This document shows positions 22,921-34,178 of a stretch of DNA of 64,000 nucleotides, piece by piece. Each line of letters begins with the position of its first letter. The first letter of the stretch is position 1. Position numbers and translations under genes: made by a program. Below the pieces are notes generated by a model. That model was not told the origin of the DNA. It did no database searches and worked only from the letters and a program-made list of their open reading frames with translations. The stretch spans positions 147,843,425 through 147,907,424 of the forward strand of contig NC_084483.1 in assembly GCF_030035675.1 (NCBI RefSeq). The letters are read 5' to 3'. This stretch comes from Rhineura floridana (Eukaryota > Chordata > Lepidosauria > Squamata > Rhineuridae).

Positions 22921-23226
22921 TTGCCTTTGAAAAACAAGGGTTCCCTCTCATGCCTCTTGTTACCATCCTCTCTTTTTGTCTATCATCTAATGGTGATTAG
23001 ATTATAACCAGTTTTCTATTTGTTAAACCCTCTCCTTCCAAAGGAGTTGCAAAGTTTGTTAATCCCTCTCCTTCCAAAGGAGTTTCCATAGCATTAAAAA
23101 AATCTGCGCACATATGCATGCAGACAGATGCACTGTGAGTAGAACCAAGATAAAGTCAAGTGAGTTTTGCCTTTTCTTAAGGCTTGACACTTGTTAAAAT
23201 AGTACATGCCAATTTAGTTCCCGCAA

Positions 23227-23234
23227 TATAAAAA
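23227..23234 (+). promoter_or_regulatory. Candidate TATA box for a VIT first exon
   Basis: TATAAAAA lies about 30 bp upstream of a purine-rich, repeat-free segment that ends in a splice donor at 23565. It is a proposal from position and sequence only. Confidence 0.3.
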
Positions 23235-23254
23235 TCCCCACTAGAAGAAAAAAA

Positions 23255-23564
23255 AGTGGGAGTGAGTAGAAATTTGAAAGAGCACCGCCTAATTCAGTAA
23301 CTACATCAGTCTAAGGAGCTCTGTGTTTGTAGTGAGAGAGAGAAAGAACAGAGGGGGAGTTTAATGTGTCTTTCAAACTACTGGGAGCTTGACGTGAATG
23401 TTTGATGAGAAGGAGAAAAGGTGCCCTGGGCTCCTTTTCTTGCTCATTTCTGATTCTCTAGATTAATATTTCTGAAGTTTGTGCTGCAGAATATCTTGGA
23501 AAAAGTAACCCAGACACACTGGTTGGAGAAAAGGAATTTTTAAAAATCACACACCTCCAGCAAG
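23255..23564 (+). other. VIT: Candidate non-coding first exon of VIT
   Basis: The segment contains no recognised repeat, starts about 28 bp after a TATA box and ends CTCCAGCAAG|GTAATA, an acceptable splice donor. It lies on the same strand as VIT and upstream of an acceptor at 50089 that precedes the start codon exon. If correct, intron 1 spans 23565-50089. It could equally be unrelated single-copy DNA; no transcript evidence is available here. Confidence 0.28.
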
Positions 23565-25402
23565 GTAATACTGATTGTTTCCCTATGATTCATTTATAGA
23601 TCTAATGTTGGGAGGGGAGAGAGAGAGAGAGCATAATTCTATATTTTGGACAATTCAGTGTTTTGCATGTCAGGGGTCTCCTAAGGGTAAGAAATCTCTT
23701 TGAAACTGTGATATAATTGTATGAAATTGTGATATAAATCCCATCAGTTCTATGTATTATTGATGTGCCCACAAAATACAGGCATACATATAATGCCTAC
23801 AAAGCTTTGAAAAATACATCAGTGAAATAATTTGACAGGCAAGGCAGTATGTATATAATTTGTGTAGTTCTTTAAGAACCATATTCATTTTCTCAGGTAT
23901 GAATTTAATTTATTTATTTATTTATTGTTGTTTTTTCTGCATTTAATAACTAGGGTTGCTAAATCACAATTGCACAAATATTGGGCTAACTTTGGGCACT
24001 AATATATTTTCCTCTCAGTTTAAGGGATCCAATTGTTTCTGTAGACAAAGAGGATTAATAATGCAATGTGTGTAGGCACTAGAGTAGTCTCTCTGCCTCT
24101 CAACCTCACCCTCCACCCCTGCCCCCCAAATATCCTTTTGTCCTGAATGGCTGCTACGCTAGTAAGACTTTGAAGAGGACTATCATTATCAAGCCTGTCA
24201 CAGCAGCTCACCTTCTCCCAGAGAGATTAGATTCTAGATAAGTCACTACAATGTGATTTGTGTCAGGCCAGTAGTAACATGTACAGATTGCTCCAAGCAA
24301 ATATTCAGAGAAAGAAAGAAAAAGTTCTGAAAAGTTGGTGATTTTATGGTAATTCCAGCACTTTTAGAGCAATAAAGAAATTACACTTTAGAGGTGGAGG
24401 GTGGCTTTAGGACTTCATTCCTTCCTTACTCTTTTTTCTTCATTAATTGGAAAACTAAACAGATCCTCCAGAGTGGCAAATTAGAAAGCAGCTAAACTGC
24501 CATCATTCATTTAGCATGTCAAACTGCAGCAAAAGGAATTCAGTCAATGTCACACATAATCAGCCAGCTTCCATTTAGCCATCCCATGGATTAAAAAAAA
24601 AGTTTTTGTATATAGAAGTTTCTGCAATCCTTATTTTGGCAACCAGAGTGTAGTTCAAAATTCAGCCCATAGTTAGGTGAAAAGAAAGATAGGTTTTATT
24701 AACTGAACTTCCAAGACTGCATCGTTGTAACACAGTGCTGTTTTCTGATTGCCGATTGCTACCAAATTCTGAACAGACTTGTTTCTCATCGCATTTTAAT
24801 GTGATCTGACAGATTGCTTGGCATGGGTGAGGGTCCTGGGATAAAAAAGAAATGCATTCAGTCTTCTTGTTATTTTTTTTAAATGCATGATAAAAGGCAA
24901 AACTGGAGGAAACATCACTATCAAGGTGATTTAATGTGTCCCTGAAGATGGACCGAAATGAGGAATGGAGGTACATAGTGAGATCTTGCCAAAGAGAAAA
25001 CAAAAATGTTGTGTGGGTATTTTACAAATTGCAAATGCTCCTGAGATCTGGTCAGGGCTGAGATAGTAAAGTAAAACATCAACCCTCATTAAATAATGAG
25101 GGATTTGGCCGGCTAGAGGGAGGGCCATGTCACTGTTCATCCAAATTCAACGCAAACCGAACATTTCACTCCATGGTTAGTATTGTTGTGTCCATGTAGA
25201 GTTGTTGGGGGGTATCTCCTCTTTTAGCTGGACAATTACTGCCTTAATGTTGCTATTGGTGTTTGGAAAGTTTGCCACCTGTTGCATTCATCCCTGGCTT
25301 AAAGTGGACCAATTTCTTTTGTGCTAAGAGAAGATGTAAAGCAACCTCATCGGGATTAAAGTAACTTTCCTTTTGAAGGCCCCTCCAGGTTTTAAGGGGG
25401 AG
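23565..25402. other. Unassigned DNA
   Basis: Single-copy-looking sequence, no exon or nameable repeat. GAGA run at about 23618-23632. Confidence 0.4.
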
Positions 25403-25407
25403 ACTGG

Positions 25408-26253
25408 TGTGACGTCCTTCCCTGGTTCTCCCTGTCAGGTTCCCACCTGCTTGTGGCTACTGCCTTTCACTAGGCGCGACCAGGGACACCACCAGTCAGG
25501 ACCGTCCTTTATATGGTTTCTCACTCCGCTCTAGCACAGATCTCACTAGATCCCACTGCTAGGCAGCACCATCAGTCACTTTCTGTAACCAATACTTCCA
25601 GAGACCTTGCCTGAGTCTCTCTATAGCTTGTTACTTTGTGACTGTGTGCCTATGCTGTTCGCAACCCCCTTGTATCTTTATATATAAAGCATACAACTCT
25701 GGTTGCTCTGTATACTTGATTTGTTACAATATCTCCCTTCACCGCTGCCACCATTAGACAGTTTCTGTTCAGCCTTGGTAATTATCTTGCCCTCCCTTCT
25801 GGTCTGTATATTCCCCAGCCAAGGATCAGGCCTTTGGTAAACCAAATAAGTATTTATTTACTAACAACAGGAAATAACAAGATTACTTTAGGAATGTTTC
25901 ACAAGCGTATGGTTTCATATATGGTCACTCTTTGTGTTTCTGTTCATATATATACTCTTTAAATATCAGCCAAATACAATCCAAACTTCCCTCAGAACTC
26001 TGCCAACCAACCCTCACCAAACGACCTCACTCCAACCAACTCAACAACTTCTCTCTCAACCGACTCCTCCCTCTCATCACTCACAAACCTCCATTTACAC
26101 CTTCAGCCAGCCAGCCACTCAGCCAATCATCATCCAGCATACTTCAGCTTCTCACCCATGTACTCCCCCTTTCTCCTTCAGTCAATTACCATACATCAAC
26201 TAATCGGCCCGCACTTACCATATTTACAGATGCTAACTTACAGGAACATCACA
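25408..26253 (-). mobile_element. Solo LTR, Gypsy (Gmr1-type) family
   Basis: The block starts TGTGACGTCC and ends GGAACATCACA on the + strand, so the LTR reads TGTGATGTTCC onward on the minus strand. A perfect 5-bp duplication, ACTGG, flanks it at 25403-25407 and 26254-26258. Long stretches match the LTR at 41078-41743, for example CGCTCTAGCACAGATCTCA and CAAGGATCAGGCCTTTGGTA. No internal region is present. A fossil formed by recombination between two LTRs. Confidence 0.93.
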
Positions 26254-26444
26254 ACTGGGGAGACCAGGGGGTAACCCCCCCTTTTTTTTCATTATATTGG
26301 TGACAGTCTCACCAAAGAAGATGGAAAGATGGTTCTGGTTCTCCTGATGGGCAGATATAGCCCAAAACATCTGGAGAGCACCAGGTTGGCAGAAGGCTGG
26401 CTTAGATCTTTCTTCAGTAGCAAATTTTGGAAATGTCTTCAAAG

Positions 26445-26610
26445 TCCAGGGGATATAGGAAGCTGCTTTATACCAAGTCAGACCATTGGTCCATCCAGCT
26501 CAGCATTGTCTACACGGACTGGCAATGGCTCTCCCAGGTTTCAGGCAGTGCTTTCTTCCAGCCCTACCTGGAGATGTTGAGGTTTGAACCTGGGACCTTT
26601 TGCATGCAAT
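26445..26610 (-). mobile_element. tRNA-derived SINE, same family as 21285-21480
   Basis: Inverted copy with GGAAGCTGCTTTATACCAAG, CAGACCATTGGTCCATCCAG, GGCAATGGCTCTCCCAGG and a reverse B box GGTTTGAACCTGGGACC followed by TTTTGCATGC. The tRNA-like A-box part is cut short. Confidence 0.75.
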
Positions 26611-26784
26611 TCGAAAGTCATTTTTCCAGGTTCTGGGCATACTTTCAAAGCTATGTTATGTTACCATGTATTTAAAGCTGCATTGCTAAACATAAAAATG
26701 TTATAAACTGGCTAGTTTATTTCTTTGAAAGCAACACACCAGACTAATATGGGGTTTGGGGGTGTGATAAGAGGACAAGTAAAG

Positions 26785-26900
26785 GGAAGAGCACATTACT
26801 TGTGGGTCCAGGGCATGGTCTGAAGGCACATTACTGGCTAAAGCCAAGCAGGTCTGACTCTGGTCAATGCCTGGTAGGGAGATTGTTGGCTTGGGTTCCA
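26785..26900 (+). mobile_element. 5S rRNA-derived SINE remnant
   Basis: AAAGCCAAGCAGGTCTGACT and GGTCAATGCCTGGTAGGGAG keep the 5S promoter order (A box, then C box). Tail lost or unrecognised. Confidence 0.6.
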
Positions 26901-26935
26901 TGACGCAAGAAAGCTGGAGTGTAAATTTTAATTTT

Positions 26936-27170
26936 TAGATCACTTAATTAAACTGCTTAATTAAACTACTTTAATTAAATTAATTAAACTCTTTTGTACA
27001 GTGCTTTTGTTTTGTATACTGCTTAGTTTGTGGTATAGAGTTATGTTTCATTTTATCTAGTTTTTAGGACATGTTACTTGAATGTTTGTGTTTTATTGCT
27101 CTTATGTAAACTGCTTTGAGACTTTTTACTATATTAAGTGGTATAATTTTTATAACTAAATAAATAACAA
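26936..27170 (+). mobile_element. L2-like LINE 3' tail
   Basis: A/T-rich 3' UTR ending TGTAAACTGCTTTGAGAC then GGTATAATTTTTATAACTAA and a TAAATAAATAA tail, the usual L2 3' terminus in this window. No coding part. Confidence 0.55.
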
Positions 27171-28380
27171 AACAGAATAGAATAGTAATAAATAATAACT
27201 TTGTCCCAGGAAGGGATAGGCTGGTGTCTTACATTGGTCTATGCTGCTATAAATGGGTGCTGGAGATGTTGGACTGAGAATGCCAGGGGCAGATACAAAT
27301 GGATCCAGACAGAAAAATGATACTGTGTGGCTTGGGATAGATGTTGATCTGCCTAGCATGCCATGCAGGGATAGTGAGAAAACATTGGTGAGCCAGCTAA
27401 AAGGTTCAGGCAAATGGTGGCTGGAGGATCAGTAACTGGGCTGGGGCTGGATTGAGTAGCTGTGCAAATGAGTTGTCCATTTATGCCAGTATGGGGACCT
27501 GTATACTTGATGCTTTGCACTGCTACCTCACTGCTGTGATGGGGGCGTAGTATAAGGCTGAGAGTGATCGGGTTCAAGCATGCCTGGAAATCATGCCCTC
27601 TGCCTGGAAAGCCCTGAGCCCCAGGTTGAATGCAAACAGTTGCCACATAGTTATTTACCACAGTGTGGTTCTGCTAGTGGAGATATCTGCATCTCCTGGC
27701 CAAGTGATAAGAAGAATTTTATCTGATCAGAAATCTTGAGAAACAGAGGTGTGATAGCATTCTTCTCACCATTGGGAAGGAAAATCTAGATTTTCCATGT
27801 AGTTCATGATATGTACAACTGCATAAATTATCACCTGCCAATATATGTCCATATTCACCCCTAAATTCAGGTGGGTAGGGGCTTGTGGTTACTCACACAC
27901 ATGTTTAAAGCTACACTTTTGTTTATCGTTGCTTCACATAAAGACAGGTTATAAGGGTAAGTACAGTGAGGATGAACCACATCTGAAATTAAGCCTCTTC
28001 CATTTTCAGATGAAAGACCCAGTGCCCAGTTCATGTCATGTTTTCTTGAACACCCTAATATTTTGCAGTCAGCTCTTATGGTCCATATTTCGCATTCAGC
28101 TGAGTATCATTCATCCTCCTATATAAACATATCAATACAGCTTTAACACCTGGGCACATTGTATGCCTGTTCTTGGAAATCAGTACAGTTTTGTTTTGTT
28201 TTAGAACATTGGCAGGTATGGAAAATCTTGACATAAAATATGCTACACATGGTTTGTGGTCAGTTCTAGCCTCACTTTTAAATTCTCTGTTCATTACTTA
28301 TAAATCAGAATGTTTCCATATGCCATATTTGACCAATGAAAATTGGAACATATTCCAATTCTCATAGCAAGGACTGTTGA
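27171..28380. other. Unassigned DNA
   Basis: No exon or nameable repeat recognised. Confidence 0.35.
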
Positions 28381-28612
28381 GAACCAGAGTGGTGTAATGG
28401 TTAGAGTGTTGGACTAGGATCTGGGAGACCAGGGTTCAAAGCCCCACTCAGCCATGAAGCTAAGTGGGTGACCTTGGGCTAGTCACTCTCTCTCAGACTA
28501 ACCTACCTCACAGGGTTGTTGTGAGGATAAAATGGAGAGGGGGGAGGACCATGTATGACACATTGAGCATTTTAGAGGAAAGGTGAGATATAAATATAAT
28601 TAATAAATAGCA
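28381..28612 (+). mobile_element. tRNA-derived CORE-SINE (MIR-like), well preserved
   Basis: A box TGGTGTAATGGTTAGAGTG and B box GGGTTCAAAGCC form an RNA polymerase III promoter. The CORE domain follows (GTGGGTGACCTTGGGCTAG, CCTCACAGGGTTGTTGTGAG, GATAAAATGGAGAGG). The tail reads AGGTGAGATATAAATATAA and ends in TTAATAAATAG. It is the best copy of this family here; inverted relatives lie at 6440, 7500 and 49799. Confidence 0.88.
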
Positions 28613-28684
28613 TGTTTACCACGTTGGTGGTAACTCTGGCCACATCCACACCAAACATTTGTTCCACATTAAACAGCCATGGCG

Positions 28685-28875
28685 TCCCCCAAAGAATTCG
28701 GTCCCAAGCTATGATCAGAAGGCACATAAGGCCAGCTCACTGCTGAAGCTAAGCAGGGTCAGGTCTGGTCAGTGCCTGGATGGGAGACTGCCTGGGGACC
28801 ATATGTAAGCCGCCTTGGATTTCAATCATGAAAAGAAAGGCAGGGTAGAAATGTAATAAATAAATAAATAAATTC
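28685..28875 (+). mobile_element. 5S rRNA-derived SINE, second tail type
   Basis: 5S promoter elements GAAGCTAAGCAGGGTCAGG and GCCTGGATGGGAGACTGCC are clear, while the first half of the 5S head is diverged. The tail GTAAGCCGCCTTGGATTTC ... GGCAGGGTAGAAATGTAATA ends in (AAAT)n and resembles an L2-type 3' end rather than the RTE tail at 3238-3482. Confidence 0.8.
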
Positions 28876-29020
28876 TGGGAAATGTAGTTTGTGAAGGGTG
28901 CTGAGTGTTGTTAGGAGACTTCTGTTCCCCTGTCAGAGGTCTAATGGCCAGAGTGGTTGAACATTCAGCCCCTCTTCCCAGAGAATTCTGGGAACTGGAG
29001 CCCTGCAGCTGAACTCCTGG
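28876..29020. repeat. Unclassified short interspersed repeat
   Basis: Contains ATTCTGGGAAATGTAGTTTG and AGAATTCTGGGAACTGGAG, phrases common to short non-autonomous DNA elements of vertebrates. Limits and family unclear. Confidence 0.35.
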
Positions 29021-29319
29021 GTCACTCTCAACCCCTTGTAGTGGCTGATCAGACATGGTTCTCACTTTCTCACATGGAGTCCCCTTTTTCTCTCCAAAGA
29101 GACTTTCCATTATTTCCCCCATTCATTGCCAGTGTGCCTGGCACTCTCATTGCCTTTTCTGCTGGTCCTCCTGGTGATCTTTCTTAGTCTGTCTGCTTGC
29201 TGCTGGAACATCAATTTTGTCTATTCCAGGAGGGTTGCTGTTTCTCCCTCCATTTTGACTTCAGCACATCGTGCTCCCAATGCTTCTTCCAGGAACCTCA
29301 ATCCCACTGCTAACACCAG

Positions 29320-29872
29320 TGTTGCGTGCCACCCCAATCTCTGAGCAGTGAGAGATCTCCAGGGATCCCTGCAGTTACCCAGGGTTTGGTTTCCTTGGAA
29401 AGAAGGTCAGTGGAGACTGTCGTGTCTTTATGAAATATGGTTTATTTATTTACACACATTCCAACCTGAGCTTAAGATGGAGGGGTTCAAAGCACCAACA
29501 GTCCAATATCTTGCTTTTCCGTCAGGGTTACAGGAGGCACCCTAAAGCCATGGTGCAGAGAGCCAGCCTCCCTGCTTGCCTCCATTTCCCAGCCTTTCCT
29601 CAGACTCCACTAAAAAACACAAACCTCTCCTTGGCCTCAGGAAGGGAGAGCCCTCCTGAAGAGTTTCAATAACAATAGGATCTCCCTGGCTCATTTGTCA
29701 GTTAATGGGCACTTGATAGACCCATTAACTCACCTGGCCACTCTATTAGATTAAAAAAAGGGGACTCATCTGACCAATGGAGAGGGTTTCTCACCCCCAG
29801 GTGCAGGGTTCCAAATCAGAGGCTGGAAGGGGACTCATAGAAATCATCCATCTCAACCCCAAACCCATAACA
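29320..29872 (-). mobile_element. Possible solo LTR, minus strand
   Basis: The right end reads CCCATAACA, so the block would begin TGTTATGGG on the minus strand. An AATAAA-type signal lies inside on that strand at about 29440-29450. No target duplication was found, so family and limits are open. Confidence 0.3.
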
Positions 29873-30593
29873 CCATCAATTTCTAAACTCTCAACTTTCC
29901 TGCCAATTAGCCTTCAGAAACCTACCTAGACCAAAAAATGTCTTATGTTGATTGTTTAAAAATGCCCAGGTTTTGGTGAGCTTCCAAGAAAATAGTCACA
30001 GAGAATGCCTTTCTACATACACAGATGCTAATGTCAGGAGAGTGTCCTCAGCAGTTCTGAGAGATCACTATAGGGCAAGATTTATTCTTTTGAGAATGTT
30101 GGTTTTGAGACATATAGTTCAAAACCAACACCTTGAAATGATTTTTGCAAGATGATGTGGGATGCAATGTTGTTGTCTGTCACTGTTTTGTGCAAATTTA
30201 TTTAAAAAAATAAGGGAGGGAAAAAGAACAAAATCACAAGGAAAGAACAACTGTCAGCTCATATTAACAATACAATAAGCATCAGTACATCCATCTTAGT
30301 TTACACATACAAATCAATATATGCTATCCAAATGTACAAATCAGTATCCAAGCCATGTTGGTGTTTATAAAAAGTATGTTCAATGTAGCAAAGGCGTTAA
30401 GGTCTTCAGTCCATTGAAAAATAGGTGGTGGTTATTTATTCTTCCAGGCTTTAAGTATAACGGCCTGTAAAATCCATTTTTGCTGTCCTGTCATTTGTCC
30501 CCACACCACAGGAATATAAATTAGAAGTTCATGAACATCCGCAAATATTAAGGTTTTCACCAAAACAGTTGATACACAATGAAAATTTTAGAG
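29873..30593. other. Unassigned DNA
   Basis: A/T-rich; no gene or nameable repeat. Possibly an old LINE fragment. Confidence 0.35.
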
Positions 30594-30714
30594 TGTCATT
30601 TACTCCCCAACTCCCTGCTCTGCACGGTACTTACCGGCTGCGGGGCGAGATTTGCGGCCTGGGGTGAAGCCCTAGCCACCATTTAGAGGAAGGGCAGGCG
30701 CGCCAGAACTGGCA

Positions 30715-30722
30715 TGACGTCA
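30715..30722 (+). promoter_or_regulatory. CRE-type palindrome TGACGTCA
   Basis: A perfect cAMP-response-element palindrome, the binding site of CREB/ATF dimers, 35 bp upstream of a TATA-like box. Confidence 0.6.
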
Positions 30723-30756
30723 TCAAGGCACGCCGCGGGCGACGAGCGGCCGAGCC

Positions 30757-30763
30757 TATTTAA
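30757..30763 (+). promoter_or_regulatory. TATA-like box TATTTAA
   Basis: Embedded in G/C-rich DNA (GAGCCTATTTAAGCTCGC), a common layout for LTR and other pol II promoters. Start expected near 30785-30790. Confidence 0.5.
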
Positions 30764-31392
30764 GCTCGCACCGGCCCCTCACCCTCCTCTTCTTATTCGG
30801 CACCCGCCCTACCCTCCCTCTGCTGCAGTGTGATTAATTTGGTCGCTTCGGGGCCGACTTGGAATTTTTGGCTTGCCTGTGCTTTAGCCGGCGGGTTTCT
30901 TTTGCCTACTGCATACTGTGGTTAGCAGTGAGGGTGCTCAGGGTTAGCATGGGTGCATTTCTGGTTATTAGGTTGATTTGGCTGTTTGATCTTAATATCT
31001 TAATTGGTCGCTTTATGGCAAGGAAGTGTGGGAAAGTGTAAAGGTGAAGGGCAGCTAGGTGACACCTTTAGGCATCTTTGGAGGTGATTGGCGGTTCCGG
31101 AGGCCTGCAGCTCCGGGTTATACGGCCCGAGGGCAGGATACTGGTTGCCTTTGGGGCCAACATGTCTCATCCACTCAGAGTTTCAGGGCACCGGGGGCAG
31201 GCGGTGACTCAGGTTGGCCTTCCTACACACTCTATGGGTGTGGTCAGGGCAAGGGGTTGGCAGATTGGCAGCCCCTTGCCTGGCAGGAGTTGAATTGCCC
31301 CAATAGCTGCAAGCAGGCTTTGCCTGACTCACCAGGAGAATCCCGCACTTATGTTCCCCTCTGTAGGTTTGTTATGCAATGTGAATTTGGTT

Positions 31393-31398
31393 AATAAA
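31393..31398 (+). terminator. Polyadenylation signal AATAAA
   Basis: Followed within about 35 bp by a GT-rich downstream element. Would end a transcript of about 0.6 kb from the CRE/TATA promoter. Confidence 0.45.
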
Positions 31399-31527
31399 GT
31401 GGCCCGTTATTTAACCCAAATATATATTTTGTCTGTGTCTTATTTCACCCCTGGGCCGCAAAATGGCTTCCTGTACCATTTTATCACCACAAGCATTTAC
31501 TTCAAGAGAACTGAGAACTGCATTACA

Positions 31528-31800
31528 GGGCGGCAAACAAAAGCACTAAAAACACTCTAAAACATCATAAGAACAGACTTTAAAAGGTATTCCAAAAAAA
31601 TCTTTTAAAACATATTAAAACAAAACATCTTTAAAATCATCTTTTTTAAAAAAAAGCTTTAAAATCATCTTTTTTTAAAAAAAGCTTTATTCCAACACAG
31701 ACTGGGATAAGGCCTCTACTTAAAAGGCTTGTTGAAAGAAGAAGGTAGTAACTGGCTAAACTGAAAAACTCAACTCAACAGCTGTTTCCACAACCATTTA
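31528..31800 (-). mobile_element. L2-like LINE 3' end
   Basis: Inverted copy of the tail at 53195-53566: GGGCGGCAAACAAAAGCAC, AAAAGCTTT runs, CAGACTGGGATAAGGCCTC and AAAGGCTTGTTGAAAGAAG. Only the 3' UTR and the last codons remain. Confidence 0.7.
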
Positions 31801-31964
31801 TCTGCAAAAGGGATAAGCCTCTCACACTAAGAACTGTAGTCCCAGAAACCAAACAGTATGTACCAACTATGAGTAGCACTATGCAAGGGACTGCAGGTGC
31901 TAGATATACACTGATTCCTGCAAAAACACATGTGATAAATAGGATGGTTTCTTTGCCCAGACAT

Positions 31965-32009
31965 GATGATGATGATGATGATGATTAACAACAACAACAA
32001 CAACAACAT
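31965..32009 (+). repeat. (GAT)n and (AAC)n microsatellites
   Basis: About seven GAT units followed by about seven AAC units. The AAC part abuts an inverted LINE tail and may be that tail's terminal repeat. Confidence 0.85.
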
Positions 32010-32205
32010 TTATATACCGCCCCATAGCCAAAGCTCTCTGGGTGGTTTACAGCAGTTAAAACAATAAAAACAAATATACAAATTTTAAAACACAAAAACC
32101 AGTTTAAAAACACAATTAAAAAAATATTGAAAACAATTTAAGAACACATGCTAAAATGCCTGGAAGAAGAGGAAAGTCTTGACCTGGCGCTGAAAAGATA
32201 ATAAT
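32010..32205 (-). mobile_element. L2-clade LINE 3' tail
   Basis: Inverted; matches 1480-1640 almost word for word (ATAGCCAAAGCTCTCTGGG, ACACATGCTAAAATGCCTGG, GAAAGTCTTGACCTGGC). Ends just inside the coding terminus. Confidence 0.8.
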
Positions 32206-33277
32206 AAAATAATAATAATAAAAAATATAAAGCATATATATATACATATACACACACACACACATTAATGGCTCAGTAGACTAATTGGATGCCAAACCAG
32301 ACCAGTGGAATGCCTGAGCTTAGCATTGCCAGCAACAATAAGAGACCATAATCTCCCAGATATTGCTCCCACAAACTGCATTTTTTCCAGTGGAATTTGT
32401 GTGGGAACAGCATATGTTGGATTGTGTCCAATATATTCAGCATTATACAAAAAATGCTGCTCGGTGGAAAGTGTTAACAATCAATGAAAAACTTGGAATA
32501 TATTTATACCATGGTGTGAACATGTCCTATGAGGTTTCAAAAAGTGCAGTACGGCTTATTTTGCAGGATTGGAAATAACATTTAAAAAGCATAAACATAT
32601 AAAAAATAACCTTGAGGTGATTTAGACCTACAGACCAAGAAGGGTAATTCTAACCTCTTCATCATATTAGACTGTAGGCTGCCACACAAAAAGGTGGGGT
32701 CTGAAATAAATAAATACATAAATAAATAAACTTTTGATGCAGCTGTGTATTACAGGCATCTGTGTAGATGGCCAATTCATACCCCATTAACATGGTGAGA
32801 GCTGGGTGTAGCTAACACGGCAGTGACCAGGAGATAAAGGTTTGCTGCTTTGTCTGAGGACAAATTTAGTAAGCATAGATTCCCCACACTTCCAAAGGAT
32901 CCTCTTGCAATCCTGAAGTTTGACGGATTTTTTTGCCGCAGTTTCCCCCAAGACATAAACTGAGCATCATCTAGTGAGCAGGAACGCTATTAGGAATGCA
33001 AGTTTCCTTTCCTGGCACAGTTTACTTACCCTGTGTAAATAACTCATGCTATGCATTTATTAGCATGAGGTTTTCCACACTGGCAATGCCTTTTCCTAGA
33101 GCACCTGTGTGCTCATTTGTGATGTACAAAAATTAACAAAATAATTCTCACTTAACTGAAAGTAATAAAAAAATGCCTGCTGGAAGGAATGCCAAACCCA
33201 GGGAAGCGGATGTTATTTCTGGAGGCTAAAAAACTGTCATAAAGTCTATTGAGGGAAAGTGTGAACTAGACAAAAGT
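32206..33277. other. Unassigned DNA
   Basis: A (TA)n/(CA)n run lies at 32230-32265. No gene or nameable repeat seen. Confidence 0.4.
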
Positions 33278-33284
33278 ATGCAAA

Positions 33285-33588
33285 AGTAAAGTAAAGGTGT
33301 CCCTGCACTTATAGTGCGAGTCGTTTCCGACTCTTAGGGTGACGTCTTGCGATGTTCACTAGGCAGATCGTATATATGGGATGGGTTTGCCAGTTCCTTC
33401 CCCGGGCTTTCTTTACACCCCAGCATATGCCGGGTACTCATTTTACCGACCATGGATGGATGGAAGGCTGCGTGGACCTCGACCCCTTTTACCAGAGATT
33501 CGACTTCCTCTTTCCATTGGAATCGAACTCTGGCCATGAGCAGAGCTTCGGCTGCGTTACCGCCGCTTACCACTCTGTGCCATGGAGG
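33285..33588 (-). mobile_element. Sauria-type SINE
   Basis: On the minus strand a tRNA-derived head (GGCACAGAGTGGTAAGCGGC, B box GAGTTCGATTCCAATGG) is followed by the body (AGCCCGGGGAAGGAACTGG) and a BovB-type 3' end (GAGTCGGAAACGACTCGCAC then CTTTACTTTACTTTT). A 7-bp duplication ATGCAAA lies at 33278-33284 and 33589-33595. Sauria SINEs are characteristic of squamates and rely on BovB enzymes. Confidence 0.9.
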
Positions 33589-33639
33589 ATGCAAACCTCC
33601 CCCTAATATGGGCATTTTGTAAACATTGGTTGATGAACT

Positions 33640-33772
33640 GCACTGCAAAATTCGAATAAGTGCAAATTTTGAAGGATGGCTGTGTTTTGGCTCTCACAGT
33701 GTTTCAGAAAGTACAAATTTGATTGGTTTGGCTGGAAATGTGAGCTGAATAAAAATTCTCACCCATCCCTAG
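33640..33772 (-). mobile_element. hAT-type MITE (family C) fragment
   Basis: Ends AAATTCTCACCCATCCCTA, the reverse complement of the terminus at 15176, and shares the GCAAATTTTGAAGGATGGCTG block. The other end is lost near the Sauria SINE. Confidence 0.7.
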
Positions 33773-34178
33773 TTCATGGTCAGCCCATGAGATTCTGCTG
33801 CCTGAGATAAAGTACAGAAGTCTCTCCCAGTCTGGACCTCACAATGGGGCAGCACTCATTGCACCTGAGGACAGAAGGCTAGCTTGGGGTGGAGATGGTA
33901 GGGAAGCCATGTGGCACATAAAACTCTATCATCTAACACCTTCCTGCCACTCTCTGTCTCCCAGCACCTGCCCCTTTCGCCACTCACTTGCCTAATGGCA
34001 GCATTGGCCCTGCTTCTATTCTGCTGGTTCTTTTTGGTGCCTCCTGATAGGCTCAGACTTCCTGGGTCACACCCTGTGACATCACAAATCTATACTCAGC
34101 ATCCTATAATTTGACTGAGGTAGCCCAGCCCTTTGCACTCTGATATGAGTGATGTGGCAGAGGACCAAAATCTCTGGG

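Larger units (their letters stand above)
30594..31504 (+). mobile_element. CpG-rich promoter block, probably a solo LTR
   Basis: This 0.9-kb block stands out from its A/T-rich setting. It carries a perfect CRE (30715-30722), a TATA-like box (30757-30763), a CpG-rich stretch at 30630-30860, and a polyadenylation signal (31393-31398) followed by a GT-rich TTGTCTGTGTCT. It has no credible reading frame. TG...CA ends with a 4-bp AGAG repeat on each side can be drawn, but such a short match may be chance. A host CpG-island promoter is the main alternative. Confidence 0.4.

Noticed and set aside
23618-23632. GAGA tract as a regulatory site
   Set aside because: Simple repeat only; nothing else supports function.
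25932-26303. 123-residue Pro/Ser-rich frame
   Set aside because: It lies wholly in the solo LTR and its flank, so it is a chance frame.
28381-28460. tRNA gene
   Set aside because: A and B boxes are present but no cloverleaf closes, and the sequence continues into a CORE-SINE body.
30859-31394. Small frames in the CpG-rich block
   Set aside because: No domain, poor start context and no relation to known proteins; better read as LTR or non-coding sequence.
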